The position numbers were made by a program, and so were the translations under genes. 64,000 bases of DNA from the NCBI RefSeq assembly GCF_011290365.1, contig NZ_CP049786.1, positions 496,001-560,000 of the forward strand, in the 5' to 3' direction. Shown here in pieces: positions 49,763 to 57,414 of this stretch. The notes under the pieces are model-generated. The model was given only the letters and a program-made list of their open reading frames with translations. It did not search any database and was not told the DNA's origin. The DNA is from Leclercia sp. 29361. GTDB lineage: Bacteria; Pseudomonadota; Gammaproteobacteria; Enterobacterales; Enterobacteriaceae. How positions within the stretch are numbered: position 1 is the first letter of the stretch; every line of letters begins with the position of its first letter.

Positions 49763-50227
49763 TCAACGCAAATGATGCACCACCTGATTACTGCTGCCGC
49801 GCCAGATCAGCATCGGATCTTTCAGATCCTGCATAAACTTGCCGTCGATCAGCACGTTGATCAGCTCTACAACCTGCATCTGGTCATCGTTTAATTCATC
49901 CAGCTTATAGCCGGTCCAGACCCAGATATCTTTGCCCTTACACTCGGCGCGAATGCGCCGCACCAGCCGCAAAATATCCGGCACGTTCTGCGGGTGCAGG
50001 GGATCGCCACCGGAGAGGGAGATCCCCTGGCGTTTGATGCGCGTGTCGTTGAGATCGTCGATGATCCGCTGTTCCATTTCTGCGGTGAACGGCATGCCGG
50101 AGTTGAGCCGCCAGGTGCCTTTGTTGTAGCAGCCGGGACATTCGTGGATGCAGCCGGAGACAAACAGGGTGCAGCGGGTGCCAGGACCGTTGACGATGTC
50201 GACGGGGTAGTACTGATGGAAGTTCAT
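49763..50227 (-). CDS. nrdG: Anaerobic ribonucleotide reductase activating protein NrdG
   Basis: 154-residue radical SAM enzyme. The cluster cysteines C26, C30 and C33 lie in SGCIHECPGC, and SLSGGDPLHP follows. It makes the glycyl radical on NrdD under anaerobiosis. Second gene of nrdD-nrdG, separated from nrdD by 140 bp containing a repeat pair. Confidence 0.97.
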   Translation of the reverse strand: MNFHQYYPVDIVNGPGTRCTLFVSGCIHECPGCYNKGTWRLNSGMPFTAEMEQRIIDDLNDTRIKRQGISLSGGDPLHPQNVPDILRLVRRIRAECKGKDIWVWTGYKLDELNDDQMQVVELINVLIDGKFMQDLKDPMLIWRGSSNQVVHHLR

Positions 50228-50242
50228 AGCGTTAACCTGATG

Positions 50243-50350
50243 CCCTCACCCCGGCCCTCTCCCACAGGGAGAGGGAGAAAACCGGTGCCGGGCTTAACAA
50301 TCTGCTCGATCGGTTCCCTCTCCCTTGAGGGAGAGGGGTAGGGTGAGGGG
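50243..50350. repeat. Composite CTCTCCC inverted-repeat pair inside nrdD-nrdG
   Basis: CCCTCACCCCGGCCCTCTCCC unit and its inverse separated by about 40 bp. It fills the gap between nrdD and nrdG. Confidence 0.85.
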
Positions 50351-50367
50351 GAGAACCCTGCGCAGAA

Positions 50368-52506
50368 TTAACCGATCTGCCCATTCCCCAGATGCTTCAC
50401 GCGGCGCTTCACCTCTTCCTGCTTCCCGGCGTTGAACGGACGTGCATCCGGGCTGCCGAGATAACCGCACACCCGGCGGGTCACGGAGACGCGGGCGGCG
50501 TCGTGATTACCGCATTTCGGGCAGGTGAAGCCTTTGCTGGTGCATTCGAACTCGCCGGTAAAGCCGCACTCGTAGCACTCGTCGATGGGCGTGTTGGTAC
50601 CGTAATAAGGCACGTGCTGATAGCTGTAATCCCATACGTCTTCCAGCGCCTTCAGGTTGTGCTGGATGTTCGGGTACTCGCCGTAACAGATAAAACCGCC
50701 GCTCGCCACCGGTGGGTAAGCCGCTTCAAAGTCGATCTTGTCGTACGGGTTCACCTTCTTCTCCACGTCGAGGTGGAAGCTGTTGGTGTAATACCCTTTG
50801 TCGGTCACCCCCTCCACCACGCCAAACTCGGCGGTATCCAGGCGGCAGAAACGGTCGCACAGGTTTTCGCTCGGGGTGCTGTAGAGGCTGAACCCGTAGC
50901 CGGTTTCGTCTTTCCACTGGTCCACCGCATCGCGCAGACGCTGGACAATAGCGATGCCTTTCGCCCGCAGGGTTTCGCTGTCGTAGATATGCTGATCGCC
51001 TGCCAGGGCGTTAATGGTTTCGTGGATGCCGATATAGCCCAGCGAAATAGAGGCGCGGCCGTTTTTGAAGATCTCCGACACATCGTCATCAGCCTTTAGG
51101 CGCACACCGCAGGCCCCTTCCATATAGAGGATCGGCGCGACACGGGCTTTGACCCCTTCCAGGCGGGCGATACGGGTCATCAGCGCTTTACGCGCCAGCA
51201 GCAGGCGCTCGTCCAGCAGCGTCCAGAACGCGGCTTCGTCACCATTGGCTTCCAGGGCGATACGCGGCAGGTTCAGGCTGATCACGCCCAGGTTGTTACG
51301 TCCGTCGTGGATCTGCTCGCCATTTTCATCTTCGTACACGCCGAGGAAACTGCGGCAGCCCATCGGGGTTTTGAACGACCCGGTGACTTTCACCACCTGG
51401 TCATAGTTCAGAATGTCCGGGTACATGCGCTTGCTCGCGCACTCCAGCGCCAGCTGTTTGATGTCGTAGTTCGGATCGCCGAACTTGTGGTTCAGGCCGT
51501 CGCGGATAGCGAACACCAGTTTCGGGAACACCGCGGTTTTGCGGTTTTTGCCGAGGCCAGAGATGCGGTTACGCAGAATGGACTGCTGGATAAGACGGGA
51601 TTCCCAGCTGGTGCCCAGACCAAAGCCAAAGGTGACGAACGGCGTCTGGCCGTTGGCTGTGTGCAGGGTGTTCACCTCATACTCCAGCGACTGGAAGGCG
51701 TCATAACACTCTTTCTCGGTGCGGGAGCGGGCATAGCCGTCGGCATCCGGGATCTGCCACTCTTCTGCCGTCTGACGGTGCTTGTTAAAGCTGGCAGTCA
51801 CAAACGGGGCCAGCACTTCGTCGATCCGGTTGATGGTGGTGCCGCCGTAGATATGGCTGGCGACCTGGGCGATGATCTGCGCGGTCACCGCGGTGGCGGT
51901 GGAGATTGATTTTGGCGGCTCAATCTCGGCGTTACCCATCTTAAAGCCGTGGGTCAGCATGCCCTTCAGGTCGATCAGCATGCAGTTGAACATCGGGAAG
52001 AACGGCGAGTAGTCGAGATCGTGATAGTGAATATCCCCGCGCTCGTGGGCCTGCACCACGTCGCGCGGCAGCAGGTGCTGACGGGCATAGTGCTTGGCGA
52101 CGATACCGGCCAGCAGGTCGCGCTGGGTAGGGATCACCTTGCTGTCTTTGTTGGCGTTTTCGTTGAGCAGCGCAGAGTTGGTCTGTTCCACCAGACCACG
52201 GATCTCCTGGTTCAGGCGACCACGTTTTTCACGCTCGATATCCCGGTCGTGACGGTATTCAATGTAGGCGCGGGCCAGTTGCTTATAAGGGCCAGACATC
52301 AGCTGGTTTTCTACCGCGGTCTGGATCTCGTTGATATCCACCTTGCTGCGGTTTTGCATCTGATTACTGACAACGTCTGCGACGGTGGCGCAGTAATCTG
52401 CGTCATCGACTCCCGCTGCTTTAGCTGCACGCAGAATCGCTTCCTGAATGCGCTCTGATTTGAAAGGCACGTTACAGCCATCTCGTTTCATCACATGCGG
52501 TGTCAT
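50368..52506 (-). CDS. nrdD: Anaerobic ribonucleoside-triphosphate reductase NrdD
   Basis: 712 residues from the ATG at 52506 (a GTG two codons earlier exists). An N-terminal ATP-cone (VMKRDGCNVPFKSERIQEAI) gives allosteric control. The catalytic barrel follows, then a C-terminal zinc site (DECYECGF, CPKCGNH) and the glycyl-radical loop RRVCGYLGSPDARP. It reduces NTPs to dNTPs without oxygen, needing NrdG. Confidence 0.97.
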   Translation of the reverse strand: MTPHVMKRDGCNVPFKSERIQEAILRAAKAAGVDDADYCATVADVVSNQMQNRSKVDINEIQTAVENQLMSGPYKQLARAYIEYRHDRDIEREKRGRLNQEIRGLVEQTNSALLNENANKDSKVIPTQRDLLAGIVAKHYARQHLLPRDVVQAHERGDIHYHDLDYSPFFPMFNCMLIDLKGMLTHGFKMGNAEIEPPKSISTATAVTAQIIAQVASHIYGGTTINRIDEVLAPFVTASFNKHRQTAEEWQIPDADGYARSRTEKECYDAFQSLEYEVNTLHTANGQTPFVTFGFGLGTSWESRLIQQSILRNRISGLGKNRKTAVFPKLVFAIRDGLNHKFGDPNYDIKQLALECASKRMYPDILNYDQVVKVTGSFKTPMGCRSFLGVYEDENGEQIHDGRNNLGVISLNLPRIALEANGDEAAFWTLLDERLLLARKALMTRIARLEGVKARVAPILYMEGACGVRLKADDDVSEIFKNGRASISLGYIGIHETINALAGDQHIYDSETLRAKGIAIVQRLRDAVDQWKDETGYGFSLYSTPSENLCDRFCRLDTAEFGVVEGVTDKGYYTNSFHLDVEKKVNPYDKIDFEAAYPPVASGGFICYGEYPNIQHNLKALEDVWDYSYQHVPYYGTNTPIDECYECGFTGEFECTSKGFTCPKCGNHDAARVSVTRRVCGYLGSPDARPFNAGKQEEVKRRVKHLGNGQIG

Positions 52507-52878
52507 GATCACTCCATTTTAAGAACAGGTTATCCACAGAGGCAGGGAAAGGGGTCGGGACCGTAACTGCCGACTCGCCCGCGATTTCTCCTGATATCGA
52601 CCCTTTTTATCCACACTTTTGCGCAGCGTGGTTGGCATCGTCTTGTGGCAATAATAGACGATAAATACAACATCTTGGGTCGGAGAGCATTTTAAGTTCT
52701 ATATGTAGTGCTTTGCATCAAACAAGTTTGCGATTTATTTGATTCAGGACAAGGTAAAAAACGAAGTGTACAGATGGCGGGCGATCCGGGGTTTGTAAAT
52801 TCTGCAAGCGCTAATCTGGTTGATTTTCCACCAAAAAAGGGGTGCGCCGGGCAACCGTGCGGTGCCCGGCGGATAACG
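52507..52878 (-). promoter_or_regulatory. nrdD upstream interval with possible NrdR box
   Basis: 372 bp between nrdD and the treC terminator. CTATATGTAGTG (52699-52710; reverse CACTACATATAG) resembles one NrdR box. I could not find a convincing partner box 31 bp away or a clear FNR site. No small gene was seen. Confidence 0.35.
52832..52871 (-). terminator. Terminator of treBC
   Basis: CGCCGGGCA / TGCCCGGCG hairpin (52845-52871) followed on the minus strand by CACCCCTTTTTTGG. Confidence 0.8.
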
Positions 52879-54534
52879 TCAGGCCTGCAGCCACCATACC
52901 GCCTCAAACGGACGCAGGGTCATGGCGCCAGGCTGCGGCGACACTTCGGTGTAGTTGCTCATCACCACCTGCCAGTCGCCCTCAACCGCCTGCGGCTGCC
53001 ACGACTGACACTCACGGCTCAGGCTGGCGACCACCATCAGCGTCTGGCCCTGCCACTGGCGGCGATAGCACCACAGGGACGGGTGATCCGGGAGCAGATC
53101 CTGATAATCCCCCCAGGTCAGCACCGGCAGGGTTTTACGCAGCTGGATCAGCGTCTGATAGGCGTAAAACACCGAATCCGGATCGGCCAGCGCCGCCTCG
53201 ACGTTGATCGCCTCGGCGTTATTCCCGAGGGCGATCCACGGCTCGCCGCTGGTAAACCCGGCATTGGCGGAGCTATCCCACTGCATCGGGGTGCGGCTGT
53301 TGTCGCGGGATTTACTGGCGAGGATCGCCAGCAGCTCGTCGGCATCCCGTCCCTGGGTACGCAGCCCGGCGAACATGTTGTGGCTCTCCACGTCGCGGTA
53401 GTCGGTGATGAGGGTGAAGTGCGGGTTGGTCATGCCAATCTCTTCGCCCTGATAGATGTAAGGCGTGCCCTGCATGCCGTGCAGCACCATCCCCAGCATC
53501 TTCGCCGCCGGGACGCGGTACTCGCCCTCGTCGCCAAAGCGCGAGACGATGCGCGGCTGGTCGTGGTTACACCAGAACAGCGCGTTCCAGGCTTTATTGT
53601 GCATTCCCTGCTGCCAGTGGCTGAACAGCGCTTTCAGCGCCACGAAATCGGGTTTCGCCAGCGTCCACTTCTCGCCGTTGGGATAATCCACCTTCAGGTG
53701 GTGGAAGTTAAAGGTCATCGACAGTTCGCGCCCGTCGAGGGCGGCGTACTGCTGGCAGTGCTCCAGGCGGGTGGAGGACATCTCGCCCACCGTCATCAGG
53801 TTGCGCGGGGTAAAGACGTCCCGGCTCATCTCCTGCAGATAGTCGTGAATGCGCGGCCCGTCGGTATAGAAGCGACGGCCATCGCCAATGGTATCGTCCG
53901 GGAAATCCTGGTCCTTCGACACCAGGTTAATCACGTCGAGACGCAGGCCGTCCACGCCGCGATCGGCCCAGAATTCGCACACTTTTTTCAGTTCGGCGCG
54001 CACCTCGGGGTTTTCCCAGTTGAGATCTGCCTGCTCGGGGGCAAACAGGTGCAGATAGTACTGCTCGCTTTCGGCATGCCAGCGCCAGGCGTTGCCGCCA
54101 AACTTGGATCGCCAGTTATTGGGCAGTTGCTCCGGGGTGCCGTCGCGCCAGATATAGAACTCCCGGTACGGGCTCTCTTTATTGAGCGACTCGCGGAACC
54201 ACGCGTGCTGCGTAGAGGTGTGGTTAAACACCATATCCAGCACGATGCGGATCCCGCGTTGATGGGCTTCGGCCACCAGCTGGTCGAAATCATCCAGGGT
54301 GCCGTAGGCCGGATCGACGCTGACGTAGTTCGCCACGTCGTAGCCGTTATCCACCTGCGGAGAGATATAGAACGGCGTTAGCCAGATGGCGTCGATGCCG
54401 AGGGTGCTGAGGTAGTCGAGACGTTGGGTCACGCCGTGCAAATCCCCGGTGCCGCGCCCGGTGGTGTCCTGGAAACTCTTAGGGTAGATCTGATAGATGA
54501 CGCCGTTCTGCCACCAGTGAGGAAGGGTATTCAT
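52879..54534 (-). CDS. treC: Trehalose-6-phosphate hydrolase TreC
   Basis: 551 residues of GH13, as in E. coli. It splits trehalose 6-phosphate into glucose and glucose 6-phosphate. The catalytic regions are DMVFNHTS, DGLRLDVINL (nucleophile Asp), GEMSST (acid/base Glu) and WCNHDQPR. The ATG at 54534 restores the family N-terminus; the upstream in-frame start is rejected. It follows treB after 48 bp. Confidence 0.96.
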   Translation of the reverse strand: MNTLPHWWQNGVIYQIYPKSFQDTTGRGTGDLHGVTQRLDYLSTLGIDAIWLTPFYISPQVDNGYDVANYVSVDPAYGTLDDFDQLVAEAHQRGIRIVLDMVFNHTSTQHAWFRESLNKESPYREFYIWRDGTPEQLPNNWRSKFGGNAWRWHAESEQYYLHLFAPEQADLNWENPEVRAELKKVCEFWADRGVDGLRLDVINLVSKDQDFPDDTIGDGRRFYTDGPRIHDYLQEMSRDVFTPRNLMTVGEMSSTRLEHCQQYAALDGRELSMTFNFHHLKVDYPNGEKWTLAKPDFVALKALFSHWQQGMHNKAWNALFWCNHDQPRIVSRFGDEGEYRVPAAKMLGMVLHGMQGTPYIYQGEEIGMTNPHFTLITDYRDVESHNMFAGLRTQGRDADELLAILASKSRDNSRTPMQWDSSANAGFTSGEPWIALGNNAEAINVEAALADPDSVFYAYQTLIQLRKTLPVLTWGDYQDLLPDHPSLWCYRRQWQGQTLMVVASLSRECQSWQPQAVEGDWQVVMSNYTEVSPQPGAMTLRPFEAVWWLQA

Positions 54535-54582
54535 GATGCGTTCCTGCAAATGCGAAGGGGTGCAACGGCGCCCCGAAAGAGA

Positions 54583-55953
54583 TTAAACAATCTGCAAAGT
54601 GCCCTGACGGAACTTGCGCTGATAGATAATGGTGGTCAGCGCCATCGGGACGATAATCGCAATGGCCATCGCCAGGGAGAAGACCTGCCAGTAGCTGGTC
54701 TGGATAGAGAGGATGCCCGGCAGGCCCGCCAGCCCGGAGCCGATCATCGCGCAGAGCATCGGGAAGCGGTATTTCAGGTTGATGCCGTACATCGCCGGCT
54801 CGGTGACCCCGAGGTAGGCGGAGATCGCCGCCGGGACCGAGATTTCACGTTCGTTATGCTTCCGGCTGACGATGATGATGCCCGTCACCGCCGAGGCCTG
54901 CGCAATGTTCGACAGGGCAATCAGCGGCCACACCGGGGTGCCGCCGAGGCTCTGGATCATCTGCATATCGATTGCCAGGGTGGTCTGATGCACGCCGGTG
55001 ATCACCAGCGGGGCATACAGGAAGCCAAACAGCGCGGCGCCAATCGGGGCGAAGCTGCCGGTCATCAGGTGACGCACCGCGTACGCCACGCCGTCGCCAA
55101 TCATACGGCCAAACGGACCGATAAAGGCGTGGGCGAGGAACACCGCGATGATCAGGGAGCACACCGGCACCACCACCAGATAGAGATAATCCGGCACCAT
55201 GCGCTTGAGGCGGGTCTCAATCATCCCCAGCGCCAGACCGGCCAGCAGGGCCGGGATCACCTGCGCCTGATAGCCCACTTTGGCGATGGTAAACAGGCCG
55301 AAGTTCCACACCTCAGGCACCTGCTGCCCAAGTAAGTAAGCGTTCATTAACTGCGGAGAGACCAGGGTTACGCCCAGCACGATACCCAGAATCGGCGTGC
55401 CGCCCATTTTGCGCACCGCCGACCAGCAGATCCCCACCGGCAGGTAGAAGAAGATCGCCTCGCCAATCAGCCACAGGAAGTCATAGATGCTTTGCAGGGC
55501 CGGGTACATCTGGGCGAGGGTTTTGCCGTCGCTCATCGGTATATCGCCGATCAGGTTACGGAAGCCGAGGATTAAGCCCCCGCTGATCAGCGCCGGCAGC
55601 AGCGGGAAGAAGATCTCCGCAAAGTGTGAAATGAGCTGTTCATGCCACTTCATGTTCTGACGCGCGGCCTTCTTGGCCTGCTCTTTATCCGCCGACGAGT
55701 GGCCGGTGGTGGCCAGCAGCGCCTTGTAGTAGTCGCCGACTTCGGTGCCGATCACTACCTGGAACTGCCCGGCGTTGGTGAAGCAGCCTTTCACCATCGA
55801 CAGCTCTTCGATGGCTTTCGGGTTGGCCCTGGCCGGATCGTTTAACACAAAACGCAGGCGGGTAATGCAGTGGCTGACGGTGGCGATATTGTCACGTCCG
55901 CCAACCAGCACGATCAGCTGGTCGATATCCGTTTGTTTTACTTTGCTCATCAT
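54583..55953 (-). CDS. treB: Trehalose-specific PTS EIIBC component TreB, with internal deletion
   Basis: 456 residues: an EIIB domain (Cys29 in TVSHCITRLRF is the phosphocysteine) followed by a Glc-family EIIC domain. It imports trehalose as trehalose 6-phosphate, using EIIA-Glc. Compared from memory with the 473-residue E. coli protein it lacks 17 residues between SGLAGL and PGILSIQ (junction at residues 411/412, base 54720). The missing part contains the conserved MANGIGVGG-type segment. The frame is kept and no stop is introduced, but transport may be impaired. Confidence 0.9.
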   Translation of the reverse strand: MMSKVKQTDIDQLIVLVGGRDNIATVSHCITRLRFVLNDPARANPKAIEELSMVKGCFTNAGQFQVVIGTEVGDYYKALLATTGHSSADKEQAKKAARQNMKWHEQLISHFAEIFFPLLPALISGGLILGFRNLIGDIPMSDGKTLAQMYPALQSIYDFLWLIGEAIFFYLPVGICWSAVRKMGGTPILGIVLGVTLVSPQLMNAYLLGQQVPEVWNFGLFTIAKVGYQAQVIPALLAGLALGMIETRLKRMVPDYLYLVVVPVCSLIIAVFLAHAFIGPFGRMIGDGVAYAVRHLMTGSFAPIGAALFGFLYAPLVITGVHQTTLAIDMQMIQSLGGTPVWPLIALSNIAQASAVTGIIIVSRKHNEREISVPAAISAYLGVTEPAMYGINLKYRFPMLCAMIGSGLAGLPGILSIQTSYWQVFSLAMAIAIIVPMALTTIIYQRKFRQGTLQIV

Positions 55954-56024
55954 GAAACCTCATGACAGATGGTAGGGGTTATGGACTGGAGGCAAGCCTA
56001 CTCTTTCAGCGTAACGCGGAAAAT

Positions 56025-56036
56025 GGGAACGTTCCC
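56025..56036 (-). promoter_or_regulatory. TreR operator upstream of treB
   Basis: GGGAACGTTCCC, a 12-bp perfect palindrome of LacI/TreR type, lies in the treR-treB gap, 72 bp before the treB start. Confidence 0.65.
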
Positions 56037-56075
56037 GAAATCGGGCGAGGATCACAATAAAGCGTCTTTTGACGC

Positions 56076-57023
56076 TCAGGAGAGGGTGACGGGAATGACG
56101 ATCTGGCGGGGTTCGCTGCGGCCGTTTATCTGCTCAATCAGCTGCATAGCGGCCTGACGGCCGGAGTCGGCGTAGCCCGGATCGACGGTGATGATTTCCG
56201 GGTGGAGGAACTTCATCAGCGGCGTGTTGCCCACGCTCGCCAGCTGCAGGCTGTCGAGGCGCTGCTCTTGTAAGTACTTACTTGCGCCCAGAGCCAGGGT
56301 ATCCGTGGCACAGACCAGCGCAGTGGTCTGCGGGGTCAGCACGTCGGCCACCTTTTCATAGCCCTGTTTCATCCCCAGCCCGGGTAACGCAGCCACCGCA
56401 GGCAGCGCGTTTTGCTTGCAGAATTCGAGGTAGGCATTGTGGCGGCGCTGGCCGGTGGTGACGTCGCTGTGCGGCACGCCAAGATAGCTGATATGGCGAT
56501 GACCGCCGTCGTACAGGCGCTGCATCAGAACGCGAATCGCCCCTTCATCGTCGTAGCACACCGAGGCAAAGCCGCGGGCATCGCGGGCCAGCATCACCAG
56601 CGACGATTGCCACGACCCGAGCATCTGCTCACCGAGGCCGGTAAAGCCAAACAGTACCACTCCGTCGATGTTGCGGCGTTTCAGCATCCCGAGATGCTCT
56701 TCCACCATCTGCGGCGAGAACTTGCTCTCCATCATGATCGGATCGTAGCCCTGTTCGTAGAAGACGGGCAGCATGGTCTGCACGGCCAGGTTTTCCGACA
56801 GCGAATCCAGACGGGTAACGATGATTGCCACCACTTTGTCGCTCTGCCCGCGCATGGCGCGCGCCGAGCGTGAAGGGGAGAAGCCGTGCTGATTCATCAC
56901 CGCCTCGACGCGTTCGCGGGTGCGCTCGCTGACACCACTTTCGTTGTTCAGCACCCGTGAGACGGTGGATTTACCCACGCCGCTCAGACGCGCGATGTCT
57001 TTGATGGTGAGGCGGTTCTGCAT
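56076..57023 (-). CDS. treR: Trehalose operon repressor TreR
   Basis: 315 residues of the LacI family from the ATG at 57023, matching E. coli; 22 further upstream codons overlap the mgtA control region and are rejected. Helix-turn-helix TIKDIARLSGVGKSTVSRVL (residues 6-25), then a periplasmic-binding-protein-like effector domain. Trehalose 6-phosphate is the inducer in E. coli. Same strand as treB and treC. Confidence 0.95.
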   Translation of the reverse strand: MQNRLTIKDIARLSGVGKSTVSRVLNNESGVSERTRERVEAVMNQHGFSPSRSARAMRGQSDKVVAIIVTRLDSLSENLAVQTMLPVFYEQGYDPIMMESKFSPQMVEEHLGMLKRRNIDGVVLFGFTGLGEQMLGSWQSSLVMLARDARGFASVCYDDEGAIRVLMQRLYDGGHRHISYLGVPHSDVTTGQRRHNAYLEFCKQNALPAVAALPGLGMKQGYEKVADVLTPQTTALVCATDTLALGASKYLQEQRLDSLQLASVGNTPLMKFLHPEIITVDPGYADSGRQAAMQLIEQINGRSEPRQIVIPVTLS

Positions 57024-57101
57024 GCTTGTTTCCCTGTGACGCATCAATGAAATAATCATTAAGCCTAAAGCGAAGGGGTGGATCCGCAATGGGCAAAGTC
57101 T

Positions 57102-57118
57102 GGTTTACGTTTGGTTTA
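57102..57118 (+). promoter_or_regulatory. PhoP box of mgtA
   Basis: Direct repeat GGTTTA-CGTTT-GGTTTA, perfect PhoP spacing. It lies 12 bp before a TATCAT -10 element (57131-57136), giving a start near 57143. Confidence 0.88.
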
Positions 57119-57142
57119 ATACCTGGGCGGTATCATACCGCC

Positions 57143-57414
57143 CGAATTGTCACGAGCGGTACGGCTAAAACACTATACTGCGCGCCGACTTACGCTTTTT
57201 TTACTTACCGGAGGCGATATGGATCCCGATCCCACCCCTCTCCCCCCAGGGAGACCCCTTTCTTTCCGGTAAGCCTGTTCTCACTGCCTTACCGGATGCG
57301 TAAGGCAGCGACGTTTTTCTGCGTCCCTGCATAACTGATACCGCCTTTCAGGTATGGCTTTGTCACGCCTGAAGGCAAGACTGCCTCCGTTTTTACGGGG
57401 GCGGGAGACGCATT
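57143..57414 (+). promoter_or_regulatory. mgtA Mg2+/proline-sensing 5' leader
   Basis: A leader of about 270 nt, the usual length for mgtA. It contains the MgtL peptide gene and, downstream, GC-rich segments (CCGCCTTTCAGGTATGG with GCCTGAAGGC, 57342-57376) able to form the alternative stems of the Mg2+ sensor. Folding not computed. Confidence 0.75.
57219..57272 (+). CDS. mgtL: mgtA leader peptide MgtL
   Basis: 17 codons, MDPDPTPLPPGRPLSFR, preceded by GGAGGCG. The proline/aspartate-rich N-terminus matches MgtL of E. coli and Salmonella, where ribosome stalling at low proline or low Mg2+ lets transcription continue into mgtA. The C-terminal half differs from the usual RRRLKLFR and carries extra prolines. 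Confidence 0.85.
   Translation: MDPDPTPLPPGRPLSFR

Noticed and set aside
52708-54381. 557-codon plus-strand ORF antisense to treC
   Set aside because: It mirrors a full-length, fully conserved treC and begins in non-coding upstream DNA. Its composition (His/Arg/Leu-rich, no domain) is typical of GC-rich antisense shadows.
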